64,000 bases of DNA from Streptomyces pyxinicus (GTDB taxonomy: Bacteria > Actinomycetota > Actinomycetes > Streptomycetales > Streptomycetaceae), in assembly GCF_024753135.1 (NCBI RefSeq), contig NZ_JANUGP010000002.1, forward strand, positions 186,001 through 250,000, read 5' to 3'. Under the pieces are notes generated by a model. It was given only the letters and a program-made list of their open reading frames with translations. It was not told the origin of the DNA and did no database searches. A program made the translations under genes and the position numbers. Positions 34,585 to 44,222 of this stretch are shown here, one piece after another (within the stretch, counting starts at the first letter, position 1; each line of letters opens with the position of its first letter).

Positions 34585-36813
34585 TCAGGCCGCCACCGGC
34601 TGGCGGCCGTCCTTCCGGATGGTGGCCGGGTCGGTCGGGGCGGGCTCTACGGTTCGCCCGCGCAGTCCCTTGAGAAGGATCACCAGGGCCGTGGTGGCAC
34701 AGACGCCGGCCGCGATGGCGATCAGGTAGAGGAACGGGTTGCCGATCAGCGGGACCACGAAGACGCCGCCGTGCGGGGCGCGCAGGGTGGCGCCGAACGC
34801 CATCGACAGGGCGCCGGTGAGGGCGCCGCCGGCCATGGCGGACGGGATGACCCGCAGCGGGTCCGCCGCGGCGAACGGGATCGCGCCCTCGGTGATGAAG
34901 GACGCGCCCAGTACCCAGGCCGCCTTGCCGTTCTCGCGCTCGGCGGGGGTGAAGAGCCTGCCGCGCACGGTCGTGGCCAGGGCCATCGCGAGCGGCGGGA
35001 CCATGCCGGCCGCCATCACCGCTGCCATGATCTTCATCGCCGAGTCGCTGGGGTCGGAGACGGCGATACCGGCGGTGGCGAAGGTGTAGGCGACCTTGTT
35101 GACCGGGCCGCCGAGGTCGAAGCACATCATCAGGCCGAGCAGGGCGCCGAGCAGGACCGCGTTGGCACCGGTGAGGCCGTTCAGCCAGTCGGTGAGGGCT
35201 TTCTGGGCACTGGCGATGGGCTTGCCGATCACGACGAACATCAGGAAGCCGACGACCGCGGAGGAGATCAGCGGGATCACCACCACCGGCATGATTCCGC
35301 GCATCGCCGCCGGGATGTTCACCTTCTGGACCGCCATCACCACGCCGCCGGCGAGGAGACCGGCCGCCAGGCCGCCGAGGAAGCCCGCGTTGATGGTGAG
35401 GGAGATGGCTCCGCCGACGAAACCGGGGACCAGGCCGGGGCGGTCGGCCATGCCGTAGGCGATGTAGCCGGCGAGGACCGGGACGAGGAACCCGAAGGCG
35501 ACCCCGCCGATCTGGAACAGCAGGGCACCCCAGCTGTCCGCCTGGGTCCACACGAAGTGGTCCATCACCGACGGCGCCTTGTTGATCTTGTAGCCGCCGA
35601 TCGCGAACCCGAGCGCGATGAGCAGCCCGCCCGCGGCGACGAACGGGACCATGTAACTGACACCGGACATCAGCCACTTGCGGAGCCTGGTGCCGTAGCC
35701 CTCGGTGGAGTCGCCGGCGCGGTCGACCGGCGTACCGGCGTCGGAAGCCGGAGCGGTCGTCTCGCCGCGCGCCGCCTTCTCGCGTACCTCGGTGATGAGT
35801 TCCGTGGGGCGGTTGATGCCCGCCTTCACTCCGACGTCGACGGTCGGCTTGCCCGCGAAGCGGTCCTTCTCGCGTACGGGCACGTCGTGCGCGAAGATCA
35901 CGCCGTCCGCCGCCGCGATCGACGCCGGTTCCAGGCGGGTGAAGCCTGCCGAGCCCTGTGTCTCGACGGTCAGTTCGACGCCCGCCTCCCGGCCCGCGTT
36001 CTCCAGGGACTCGGCCGCCATGTAGGTGTGGGCGATGCCGGTCGGGCAGGAGGTGACGGCGACGATGCGGAAGGGGCGCTCGTCGGAGGGTGCGGCCGTG
36101 TCCGGGCCGGCGCTCGTGGGAGTCGCCTGCGCCGGGGCGGACGCGCCCGCCGTGCGCGCCGTACTGCCCGCTGCGGCGCCGGTGGAGGCCGCCACCGGCG
36201 CCGCAACGGTGTCCTCGGGGGCGTGGGAGTCGCCCACGGCGCTCTGAGCAGCGCTCGAAGTCAGGTGCGCGCCCGGCGCGTTCACGTCCTCGCCGACGCC
36301 CGGGCCATCCGCCCCCTCACCACCGGCGCCCTCGCCGGAGCCACACGCCGCCGTCTCCTCCCCCGGCGGCACCGCGTCCCCCCGGATCAGCGCCGCCGCC
36401 GTCTCCGCGTCCTTCGTCGCCCGCAGCGCCGAGGTGAATGCGGCGTTCATGAGCCGGCGGGCCAAGGAGGAGAGGATCGTCAGGTGGGCGTCGTCGGCGC
36501 CGGCCGGAGCCGCGATCAGGAAGACGAGGTCGGCCGGGCCGTCGGCGGCTCCGAAATCGATGCCGGCGGCGCTGCGTCCGAAGGCGAGGGTCGGCTCGGT
36601 GACATGGGCGCTACGGCAGTGCGGGATGCCGATGCCGCCGTCGAGGCCGGTCGGCATCTGGGCCTCACGGGTGGCGACGTCGGCGAGGAAGCCCTCCAGG
36701 TCGGTCACCCGGCCCTGGGCCACCATGCGCTCGGCGAGGGCGCGCGCCGCCGCTTCCTTGGTGTCGGCGGACAGGTCGAGGTCGACCAGGTCCGCGGTGA
36801 TCATGTCGCTCAT
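34585..36813 (-). CDS. fruA: Fructose PTS transporter, fused IIA-IIB-IIC
   Basis: 742 residues. Domains in order: IIA (about 1-150, phospho-His65 in G-I-P-H), an Ala/Gly/Pro-rich linker (about 155-245), IIB (about 250-350, phospho-Cys256 in T-S-C-P-T-G-I-A-H) and IIC (about 375-720, membrane helices with G-G-L-L-I-A-L-G and P-H-G-G-V-F-V-V). It takes up fructose and phosphorylates it at C1. AGGAG lies 6 nt before ATG 36813. The gene follows fruK by 209 bp with a strong hairpin in between. The linker is longer than in enteric FruA-type proteins. Confidence 0.95.
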   Translation of the reverse strand: MSDMITADLVDLDLSADTKEAAARALAERMVAQGRVTDLEGFLADVATREAQMPTGLDGGIGIPHCRSAHVTEPTLAFGRSAAGIDFGAADGPADLVFLIAAPAGADDAHLTILSSLARRLMNAAFTSALRATKDAETAAALIRGDAVPPGEETAACGSGEGAGGEGADGPGVGEDVNAPGAHLTSSAAQSAVGDSHAPEDTVAAPVAASTGAAAGSTARTAGASAPAQATPTSAGPDTAAPSDERPFRIVAVTSCPTGIAHTYMAAESLENAGREAGVELTVETQGSAGFTRLEPASIAAADGVIFAHDVPVREKDRFAGKPTVDVGVKAGINRPTELITEVREKAARGETTAPASDAGTPVDRAGDSTEGYGTRLRKWLMSGVSYMVPFVAAGGLLIALGFAIGGYKINKAPSVMDHFVWTQADSWGALLFQIGGVAFGFLVPVLAGYIAYGMADRPGLVPGFVGGAISLTINAGFLGGLAAGLLAGGVVMAVQKVNIPAAMRGIMPVVVIPLISSAVVGFLMFVVIGKPIASAQKALTDWLNGLTGANAVLLGALLGLMMCFDLGGPVNKVAYTFATAGIAVSDPSDSAMKIMAAVMAAGMVPPLAMALATTVRGRLFTPAERENGKAAWVLGASFITEGAIPFAAADPLRVIPSAMAGGALTGALSMAFGATLRAPHGGVFVVPLIGNPFLYLIAIAAGVCATTALVILLKGLRGRTVEPAPTDPATIRKDGRQPVAA

Positions 36814-36887
36814 CGCGGGCTCCTATGCACGCGTATCGCCCGGGGGAAGGCAGGGGCGGGTGGGGACGGGGACTCGCGGTGGGTGTG

Positions 36888-36913
36888 GACGGCTCCGGCC
36901 GGCCGGAGCCGTC
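36888..36913. terminator. Palindromic hairpin between fruK and fruA
   Basis: A perfect 26-bp palindrome (gacggctccggcc and its complement) lies 75 bp before the fruA start inside the operon. With no U-tract it could be a partial terminator or a processing site that sets the fruK:fruA ratio. Confidence 0.55.
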
Positions 36914-37022
36914 GTACGCGGGCCGGGCTCGACCGCGATGACGTCGGCTCCAGGACGAGCGCGGCGTCCGTGGTGACCGGTGCCGCAGAGCGATCGAGGT
37001 CGGCCGGGACGGCAGCGTGCCG

Positions 37023-37970
37023 TCATGACGCCGGCTCCGTCAGCTCGCGGTCGAGCGGGATGTCCGTGGTGACTGTGACGGCGGACGGGTCGAGGTCGGC
37101 CGGGGTGGGCATGACACTGCCGGGCAGCCCTACCGCGGCGGCGCCGTGGGCGACGGCGGAGGCGAGGGCGTCCGGGCCGCTGCCGCCCGCGATGAGGAAG
37201 CCGGCCAGGGAGGAGTCGCCGGCGCCGACGTTGCTGCGGACGGTGGCCACGCGCGCGGTGCCGAACCAGACGCCGGTGTCCGCCACCAGGAGCTGGCCGT
37301 CGGCGCCCAGGCTCGCCAGTACGGCGCGCGCGCCCATCCCGCGCACCTCCTCGGCCGCCTTCAGCGCGTCGCCCACGGTCGTCAGCGGGCGCCCGACGGC
37401 CTGCGCGAGTTCCTCGGCGTTGGGCTTCACCACGTCGGGCCGCGCGGGCAGGGCCTCCAGCAGCGCACGCCCCGAGGTGTCCAGGGCGATGCGCGCGCCC
37501 CCGGCGTGCGCCCGCGTGACGGCGTCGGCGTACCACGAGGCCGCGAGCCCCCGGGGCAGGCTGCCGCAGCACGCGATCCAGTCGGCGTCGCGGGACTGCG
37601 CGCGCACGGTCTCCAGGAGGCGTTCCTGCTCGGCCGACGACAGTTCGGGACCCGGGGCGTTGATCTTCGTGAGCACCCCGTCGGCTTCGGCGAGCGCGAT
37701 GTTGGAGCGCGTGGCGCCCGCGATCTGGACCGGCGCGACCTCGATGCCCTGCGCGTCGAGCAGTTCGGCGACGAGCGCCCCCGGCGCACCACCCAGAGGC
37801 AGGACAGCGACCGTGCGCCGCCCCGCCGCCGCGACGGCGCGCGAGACGTTCACGCCCTTGCCGCCCGGGTCCATGCGCTCGGTCTCGGCGCGGATGACCT
37901 CGCCGCGCTGGAGGGACTGGACCTCGTAGGTGCGGTCGAGGGAGGGGTTGGGGGTGACGGTGAGGATCAT
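37023..37970 (-). CDS. fruK: 1-phosphofructokinase
   Basis: A 315-residue PfkB-family kinase that converts fructose-1-phosphate to fructose-1,6-bisphosphate. It has the N-terminal signature G-G-K-G-V-N-V-S-R-A and the C-terminal G-A-G-D-S-S-L-A-G-F carrying the catalytic Asp. The start is T-L/T-P-N-P-S-L-D, as in FruK/LacC. ATG 37970 overlaps the fruR stop (ATGA). It is the middle gene of the fruR-fruK-fruA operon. Confidence 0.95.
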   Translation of the reverse strand: MILTVTPNPSLDRTYEVQSLQRGEVIRAETERMDPGGKGVNVSRAVAAAGRRTVAVLPLGGAPGALVAELLDAQGIEVAPVQIAGATRSNIALAEADGVLTKINAPGPELSSAEQERLLETVRAQSRDADWIACCGSLPRGLAASWYADAVTRAHAGGARIALDTSGRALLEALPARPDVVKPNAEELAQAVGRPLTTVGDALKAAEEVRGMGARAVLASLGADGQLLVADTGVWFGTARVATVRSNVGAGDSSLAGFLIAGGSGPDALASAVAHGAAAVGLPGSVMPTPADLDPSAVTVTTDIPLDRELTEPAS

Positions 37971-38728
37971 GCGCGCGCTACTTCCGTGCCGCCGCGCTCG
38001 ATGGCGGCGGTGTCTTCGGGGTTCAGCCCGCTGTCGGTGATCAGCAGGTCCACATCACCCAGGGCGCCGAAGCGGGCGAAGTGCTCCTGGCCGTGTTTGG
38101 CGGAGTCGGCCAGCAGCACCACCCGGCGGGCGGCGGCGACGGCGGCTCGTTTGACGGCGGCCTCGGCGAGGTCGGGGGTGGTCAGACCGTGCTCGGCGGA
38201 GAAGCCGTTCGCCGCGACGAACAGCACGTCGGCGCGGATCTCGCCGTACGCGCGCAACGCCCAGGCGTCCACGGCGGCGCGCGTACGGTGCCGTACGCGC
38301 CCCCCGACCAGATGGAGCTGGATGCCCGGGTGGTCGGCGAGGCGGGCGGCGATGGGCAGGCTGTGGGTGACGACCGTCAGGGAGGCTTCCAGCGGGATCG
38401 CGGCGGCGACCCGGGCCACGGTGGTGCCGGCGTCGAGGATCAGCGTGCCCTCGGTGGGCAGTTCGGCGAGGGCGGCCTTGGCGATGCGGTCCTTCTCGTC
38501 GGCGGCGGTGGACTCGCGCTCGGCGAGATCCGGCTCGAAGTCGAGACGGCCGGCGGGGATGGCGCCCCCGTGCACCCGGCGGACGAGACCGGCACGGTCG
38601 AGGGCCTTCAGGTCGCGGCGGATCGTCTCCGCGGTGACCTGGAACTCCTCGGCCAGCGACAGCACGTCCACCCGGCCGCCGTCGCGGGCGAGCCGGAGGA
38701 TCTCCTGCTGCCGCTCCGGTGCGTACAT
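37967..38728 (-). CDS. fruR: DeoR-family regulator of the fructose operon
   Basis: 253 residues. A DeoR HTH is at the N-terminus (R-Q-Q-E-I-L-R-L-A..V-T-A-E-T-I-R-R-D-L-K-A-L), followed by the sugar-phosphate-binding domain with D-A-G-T-T and V-V-T-H-S-L-P. DeoR proteins of this position respond to fructose-1-phosphate. First gene of the operon, coupled to fruK by an ATGA overlap. Repeats of TTCGGG/CCCGAA upstream are candidate operators. Confidence 0.93.
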   Translation of the reverse strand: MYAPERQQEILRLARDGGRVDVLSLAEEFQVTAETIRRDLKALDRAGLVRRVHGGAIPAGRLDFEPDLAERESTAADEKDRIAKAALAELPTEGTLILDAGTTVARVAAAIPLEASLTVVTHSLPIAARLADHPGIQLHLVGGRVRHRTRAAVDAWALRAYGEIRADVLFVAANGFSAEHGLTTPDLAEAAVKRAAVAAARRVVLLADSAKHGQEHFARFGALGDVDLLITDSGLNPEDTAAIERGGTEVARA

Positions 38729-38750
38729 GTCCGTTCGCCTCCGACTGATG

Positions 38751-38830
38751 CCCGAACGTGTGGTTTCAGAGGGAGGCTACGTCGGGATCTCGGAGAAGTA
38801 AACAGGTTCGGGTCACATTCGGGCACGAAC
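38751..38830. promoter_or_regulatory. Candidate FruR operator repeats upstream of fruR
   Basis: TTCGGG occurs at 38807 and 38818, spaced 11 bp, followed by gcacgaac. Its inverse CCCGAA is at 38751, close to the fruR start. Direct repeats one helical turn apart are typical of DeoR sites. Binding is inferred only. Confidence 0.4.
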
Positions 38831-38904
38831 GGACCCCAGTGGGCGACAGCAAAACGGCCCGGTGCCCGCCCGCACCAGCCCGTTCGCCGAGACGACGCAG
38901 CCGC

Positions 38905-40455
38905 TCAGTGCACCAGCTCGCCCTCCCGCTCCCCCTCCTTCTCCGGCGCCGCTTCCGTACCGGTGCCGGCCGCGCCCTCCACGTGCTGGGCGGGGCGCTT
39001 CGGCAGGGCGGACATGAGCAGGAAGATCACGGCCATGACCCCGGCCACCCACCACAGCGCGTGCTGGAAGGCGTGCACGAAGGCCGGGCCGGTCTGTTCC
39101 CGGGTCAGCCGGGCGGGGATCTCCCCGAAGAAGAGGACCGAGACCAGGCCGAGTCCGAGCGCGTTGCCCATCTGCTGCACGGTGTTGATCAGTCCGGACG
39201 CGGAACCGGCGTGTTCGCGCGGCACCTCGGAGAGCACCGCGTCGGTCAGCGGGGCGACGATCAGCCCCATGCCGGCGCCCATCACGACCAGCGGCAGGGC
39301 CATCTGCCAGGGCGCGATGGCGAGTCCGTAGCGGTGGGCCTCCCACAGGTAGAGCAGGACACCCGTGCCCATCACCAGCGCGCCGGCCTGGAGCACCTTG
39401 CGGCCGAAGCGCGGGACCAGTTGCTGCACCGACAGCCCGGCCGCCGTGGACACCGCGAGCGAGAACGGTACGCCCGTCAGGCCGGCGCGCAGCGGGCTCC
39501 AGCCGAGGCCGATCTGCATGTACAGCGTCCAGACCAGGAAGAAGATGCCGAGCGCGACGCCGAAGACAGTCTGGACGGCGATGCCCGCGGCGAAGCTCTT
39601 CACCTGGAAGAGGGACAACTCGATGAGCGGGGAACCGTCCCTCGCCGCCTTCCGTTTCTCGTACGACAGCAGCGCGACGAAGACGACGAACGCACCGGCC
39701 ATGCAGAGGTATCCCCACAGCGGCCAGCCCAGCTCGCGGCCGCGGGCGAGCGGGTAGAGCAGCATCAGCAGGCCGAGCGAGACCAGGGCGACGCCGACCA
39801 GGTCCAGCTTGAGTGCCTTGGGGGCCCTGGACTCGGTGATGAAGCGGCGGCCGAGCAGCCAGGCGAGGACACCGACGGGGAGGTTGATGAGGAAGATGGG
39901 CCGCCATTCGAGGCCGAAGAGGTTCCACTCGGTCAGCAGCGCGCCGAGCAGCGGACCGGAGACCGCGCCCAGACCGACGATCGCCCCGAACAGCCCGAAG
40001 ACCTTGCCGCGTTCGTGTGCGGGGAAGGTGGCATGCACGATCGACAGCACCTGCGGCACCATCATCGCCGCCATACCGCCCTGCAGGATGCGCGAGGCGA
40101 CCAGCATCTCCGGGTTGGCGGCGAAGCCGCACAGCGCGGAGGCGAGCGTGAATCCGCCGATGCCGATCAGGAAGAGACGGCGGCGCCCATGGATGTCGCC
40201 GAGCCGGCCGCCGGTGATCAGACCCGCGGCGAAGGCGAGGGCGTAGCCGGCGGTTATCCACTGGATCTGGCTGACCGAGGCATGGTCGTCACGCTGGATG
40301 GAGGGGAGGGCGATATTGACGATCGTCACGTCGACCAGGTCCATGAAGGCGGCGGTCATGACGATGGCCAGGGCCAGCCAGCGGGTGCGGTCGGGGGCGG
40401 GGACGAGCGTCGCGGCGGCGGATCCCTTGAGGGCGTCACGGTCGTTGTCGGTCAT
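38905..40455 (-). CDS. DHA2-family MFS drug exporter
   Basis: About 516 residues with 14 helices. Motif A is clear (GGRLGDIHGRRR), and the N-terminal helix reads F-M-D-L-V-D-V-T-I-V-N-I-A-L-P, as in EmrB/QacA exporters with the membrane Asp. The C-terminal tail is rich in Glu. ATG 40455 is preferred, as M-T-D-N-D. ATG 40476 is an in-frame alternative. Neither has a good ribosome-binding site. It is divergent from a WYL regulator with only a 50-bp gap, so that protein is the likely regulator. Confidence 0.92.
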   Translation of the reverse strand: MTDNDRDALKGSAAATLVPAPDRTRWLALAIVMTAAFMDLVDVTIVNIALPSIQRDDHASVSQIQWITAGYALAFAAGLITGGRLGDIHGRRRLFLIGIGGFTLASALCGFAANPEMLVASRILQGGMAAMMVPQVLSIVHATFPAHERGKVFGLFGAIVGLGAVSGPLLGALLTEWNLFGLEWRPIFLINLPVGVLAWLLGRRFITESRAPKALKLDLVGVALVSLGLLMLLYPLARGRELGWPLWGYLCMAGAFVVFVALLSYEKRKAARDGSPLIELSLFQVKSFAAGIAVQTVFGVALGIFFLVWTLYMQIGLGWSPLRAGLTGVPFSLAVSTAAGLSVQQLVPRFGRKVLQAGALVMGTGVLLYLWEAHRYGLAIAPWQMALPLVVMGAGMGLIVAPLTDAVLSEVPREHAGSASGLINTVQQMGNALGLGLVSVLFFGEIPARLTREQTGPAFVHAFQHALWWVAGVMAVIFLLMSALPKRPAQHVEGAAGTGTEAAPEKEGEREGELVH

Positions 40456-40505
40456 GAGAGGAAGGTAGGACCGCATTAGGTCAGATCGTGGCCTAGTGGT
40501 GCGTC

Positions 40506-41504
40506 ATGCTCGGACGCATGACGACAGACACACCGGCGCGGCTGTTGCAGCTCCTCTCGCTTCTCCAGACCCCCCGGGAGTGGCCGGGCGGTGAGCTGGC
40601 CGGCCGGCTGGGGGTGTCGCGCCGTACCGTGCGGCGGGACATCGACCGGCTGCGTGAACTCGGCTATCCGGTACAGGCGACGAAGGGAGCGGACGGAGGG
40701 TACCGGCTGGTGGCGGGCAAGGCGATGCCGCCACTGGTGCTGGACGACGAGGAGGCGGTGGCGATCGCGGTCGGGCTGCGGGCGGGCGCCGGGCACGCGG
40801 TGGAAGGCGTGGACGAGGCGTCGGTGCGCGCCCTGGCCAAGCTGGAGCAGGTGCTGCCGTCCCGGCTGCGGCATCGGGTGGCCACGCTGCAGGCGGCGAC
40901 CACGCCGTTGACCAGCGGGGACGGGCCGAGCATCGCGCCGGAGACGCTGACCGTGATGGCCTCGACGGTGGCGGGCCACGAGCGGCTGCGGTTCGCCTAC
41001 CGCGACAAGGACGGCGGTGAGTCGCGCCGGCTGACCGAGCCGCACCGGCTGGTCTCGACCGGCCGGCGCTGGTACCTGGTGGCGTACGACCTCGACCGGG
41101 CCGACTGGCGTACGTTCCGGGTGGACCGGGTGAGCGCGCCGTTCGCCACCGGAGTGCGGTTCGAGCCGCGAGAGCCGCCCACCGGCAGCGCCGCCGAGTA
41201 TCTGCGGCAGTCCATCAACGGGCGGCAGGAGACGTACGCGTACGAGGTGCGGTTCGCCGCGCCGGCTGCGGAGGTCGCCGCGAAGGTCCCGGCCTGGGCC
41301 GGGACGCCCGAGGACGACGGGCGGGGCGGCTGCGTGCTACGGGGCTCGACCGGCGACCCCGTCGAGTGGCTGGCGGTGCGGATGGTGATGGTGGGGTGTG
41401 AGTTCGCGGTCAGGGAGCCCCCGGAACTGGTCGCGTCCGTGCGTGAGTTGGGAGGCCGGCTGAGCCGTGCGGCGACGGATGAGTTCCCTGGAGGGGGCGG
41501 CTAG
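40506..41504 (+). CDS. YafY/DeoR-type regulator with WYL domain
   Basis: 332 residues. HTH_11 at the N-terminus (L-A-G-R-L-G-V-S-R-R-T-V-R-R-D-I-D-R-L), WYL domain at about 150-215 containing R-R-W-Y-L-V-A-Y-D and F-R-V-D-R-V, and a WCX-type C-terminal domain. WYL domains sense nucleic acid or small ligands. ATG 40518 is an alternative start. Its TAG stop shares the CTAG at 41501-41504 with the convergent TetR gene. Confidence 0.92.
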   Translation: MLGRMTTDTPARLLQLLSLLQTPREWPGGELAGRLGVSRRTVRRDIDRLRELGYPVQATKGADGGYRLVAGKAMPPLVLDDEEAVAIAVGLRAGAGHAVEGVDEASVRALAKLEQVLPSRLRHRVATLQAATTPLTSGDGPSIAPETLTVMASTVAGHERLRFAYRDKDGGESRRLTEPHRLVSTGRRWYLVAYDLDRADWRTFRVDRVSAPFATGVRFEPREPPTGSAAEYLRQSINGRQETYAYEVRFAAPAAEVAAKVPAWAGTPEDDGRGGCVLRGSTGDPVEWLAVRMVMVGCEFAVREPPELVASVRELGGRLSRAATDEFPGGGG

Positions 41505-42565
41505 CGTTCGGTTTCCTCCACAGACGCTGTGCTCCGCGTGTCCTCCCAGTCGAAGTCCCGCAGGGCGCGCAGGTTGTGCAGGGCCAGGGCTCCGGGGCCG
41601 GCCGGACCGGTGGGCGCAGCCGTGGTCGCGGCCCAGGACTCCACGGCCACGCGGACGGCGGCGCCGGCCACGGCCGCGGCGAAACGGAGGGCCGGAGTGA
41701 GTTCGCCGACGGCGGGGGCGCTCGGGGAGGCGGAGGCAACGTTGTCGGAGCCGTCCTGCGAGCCGCCGCTCCGGGGATTTCCCGGCGGATCGACCGGCGG
41801 GTCACCTTCTGAGCCGCGGTGAGGCTCGGTGGCGCCCTGAGGCTCGGCGTCTCGGTGAGGCTCGGTGGCGCCCTGAGGCTCGGTGGCGCCCTGAGGACCG
41901 GTGGCGCCCTGAGAACCGGCGTTTCCGTGAGGCTCGGCGACGCCCTGAGGCTCGGCGCCACCGTCAGGCGCCGCGCCACCGTCCCGCCCGGCGTCGCCGT
42001 CAGGCGCCGCGCCACCGTCAGGCCCAGCGTCGCCGCCAGGCCCGGCGTCGCTCTCAGGCCCGCCAGTGTCGTGGGACTTGGCCAGCCGCTCCGCCAGGGT
42101 TTCCGCCAGTGCCGCCTCCGAGGCCTGGCAGACCTCTGCCCAGACCTTGCGCAGGGCGGGGCTGGTGTCGGCCAGGCGGATCAGCGTGCGGACCCACTCC
42201 CAGGACGAGGCGGAGACACCCACTCCGGGGCTCAGCATGTGGCGGACGGCGTGTTCGAGTGCCTCGGGGATGCCGAGATGCGCCGGGGCGGCGCGGACGG
42301 CTTCGGCCCAGCGCTGGGCGCCGGCCGCGTAGAGGGGGGCCACCGCCTCTTCCTTGGTGGCGAAGTAGCGGTAGAAGGTGCGCGGGGCGATGCCCGCCGC
42401 CTGGGCGATGTCCTCGGCGCGGGTGGCCCGCAGGCCCTGGTGGACGAACAGACCAGCCGCTGCCCGGGCGATCACCATCCGGGTCTCGGCCTTGCGGCGT
42501 TCGGTGAGGGACACCGGCGCCGAGGCGGAAAACGGCTGGTGAGGGCTGTTGCGGGTCGTGCTCAT
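41501..42565 (-). CDS. TetR-family regulator with a collagen-like repeat insert
   Basis: 354 residues, about 130 more than usual. The TetR HTH is normal (about 40-65, TRAEDIAQAAGIAPRTFYRYFATK). The ligand-binding helices run to about residue 163 and resume at about 290 (ALRFAAAVAGAAVRVAVESW). Between them lies a low-complexity insert with six-residue repeats such as G-A-A-P-D-G, G-A-E-P-Q-G and A-T-E-P-H-R, encoded by 18-bp tandem units. It should be disordered. It converges with the WYL gene. The target is unknown. Confidence 0.87.
   Translation of the reverse strand: MSTTRNSPHQPFSASAPVSLTERRKAETRMVIARAAAGLFVHQGLRATRAEDIAQAAGIAPRTFYRYFATKEEAVAPLYAAGAQRWAEAVRAAPAHLGIPEALEHAVRHMLSPGVGVSASSWEWVRTLIRLADTSPALRKVWAEVCQASEAALAETLAERLAKSHDTGGPESDAGPGGDAGPDGGAAPDGDAGRDGGAAPDGGAEPQGVAEPHGNAGSQGATGPQGATEPQGATEPHRDAEPQGATEPHRGSEGDPPVDPPGNPRSGGSQDGSDNVASASPSAPAVGELTPALRFAAAVAGAAVRVAVESWAATTAAPTGPAGPGALALHNLRALRDFDWEDTRSTASVEETER
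41815..42060 (-). repeat. 18-bp tandem repeat array in the TetR gene
   Basis: About 12-13 degenerate units related to tgaggctcggtggcgccc (plus strand), each encoding six residues and preserving the reading frame. Copies near 41820-41920 are almost identical and those near 42000 have diverged, suggesting recent expansion at one end. Confidence 0.75.
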
Positions 42566-42683
42566 CTCGGCAGGCTATGCCCATGTGGCAGAATCTGCCA
42601 TCCGGCGGTCCACCCCGGGGTTCAGGTACGGGGTGGGTCGCCGGTCGCGTTGCACCAGCCGGCTCGTCGGCCCTCAGGAAGGG

Positions 42684-42732
42684 AAAAAGCCGGGCCCCGA
42701 CGCCTGGGGGGGTTAGGCGCCGAAGCCCGGCT
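42684..42732 (-). terminator. Intrinsic terminator with U-tract, minus strand
   Basis: On the minus strand AGCCGGGC (from 42732) and GCCCGGCT (to 42688) flank an inner GGCGCCT / AGGCG structure and are followed by TTTT, a textbook terminator and one of the few with a T run here. It ends a transcript coming from hrdD or from the small ORF overlapping it. Confidence 0.75.
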
Positions 42733-42892
42733 CTGGGAGGTCCCGGCGCCGGGGGGATTGCGTCGGGACGTGGTTCGCGTGGACCGGCGCGGGGGGTGCG
42801 CCGGGCTGGGGGGTGGTTCCGGTGGGCCCGATGCGGGGCCCGCAGAGGTTGTTCCCTGAGGGTCGGAACTTGAAGCGATCGGACTGCGCCAT
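42713..42892 (-). CDS. Possible small protein (59 aa), unassigned
   Basis: From ATG 42892: MAQSDRFKFRPSGNNLCGP, then a Pro/Thr/Arg-rich tail. GC at third codon positions is high and the stop falls inside a strong terminator, which hints at a real gene, but there is no convincing ribosome-binding site and no family is recognised. It may equally be part of the hrdD 3' UTR. Confidence 0.35.
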   Translation of the reverse strand: MAQSDRFKFRPSGNNLCGPRIGPTGTTPQPGAPPAPVHANHVPTQSPRRRDLPEPGFGA

Positions 42893-43093
42893 GTTTGCGC
42901 CGTCTTTCGCCACCGGGCGTACGCATCGCGCGTGCCGGACGCCTCGCCGGTGCCACCCCGCCGAGACGGCCGGGTCGACCGGGTCGACCCGGCCAACCGG
43001 GGTGCCGCGCCGAGCGACCGTCAGGGTCACTCCGTCACTCCGTCACTCCCGGCCCGACCTCGGCCGCCCCGTCCCGCTCCGCCCCGCCCGGCA
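42893..43093. other. Intergenic region downstream of hrdD
   Basis: About 200 bp, with no gene. It includes short direct repeats (gtcactcc repeated near 43027-43047) and a gtcgaccgggtcgaccc duplication near 42974-42990. No terminator hairpin directly after hrdD is evident, so its transcript may run to the terminator at 42684. Confidence 0.5.
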
Positions 43094-44092
<999 letters not shown>

Positions 44093-44195
44093 GCTTGCTC
44101 CCTTGCGATGGTGGGCTGGCGGGTGTTCCTGAACGCTCGGCACTCCGGAGTTCTGTCTTGCGGACCCTCTCCGGGTGCCCTGCATCCGTGGGGAA

Positions 44196-44222
44196 CAACG
44201 ACTGGAATCAGGACAGAATTCC
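44196..44222 (-). promoter_or_regulatory. SigmaR-type promoter of hrdD
   Basis: On the minus strand the -35 GGAAT is at 44222-44218, followed by exactly 18 bp and then GTTG at 44199-44196. This is the consensus of the thiol-stress sigma factor SigmaR, which is known to transcribe hrdD in Streptomyces. The transcript would carry a leader of about 95 nt. Confidence 0.85.
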
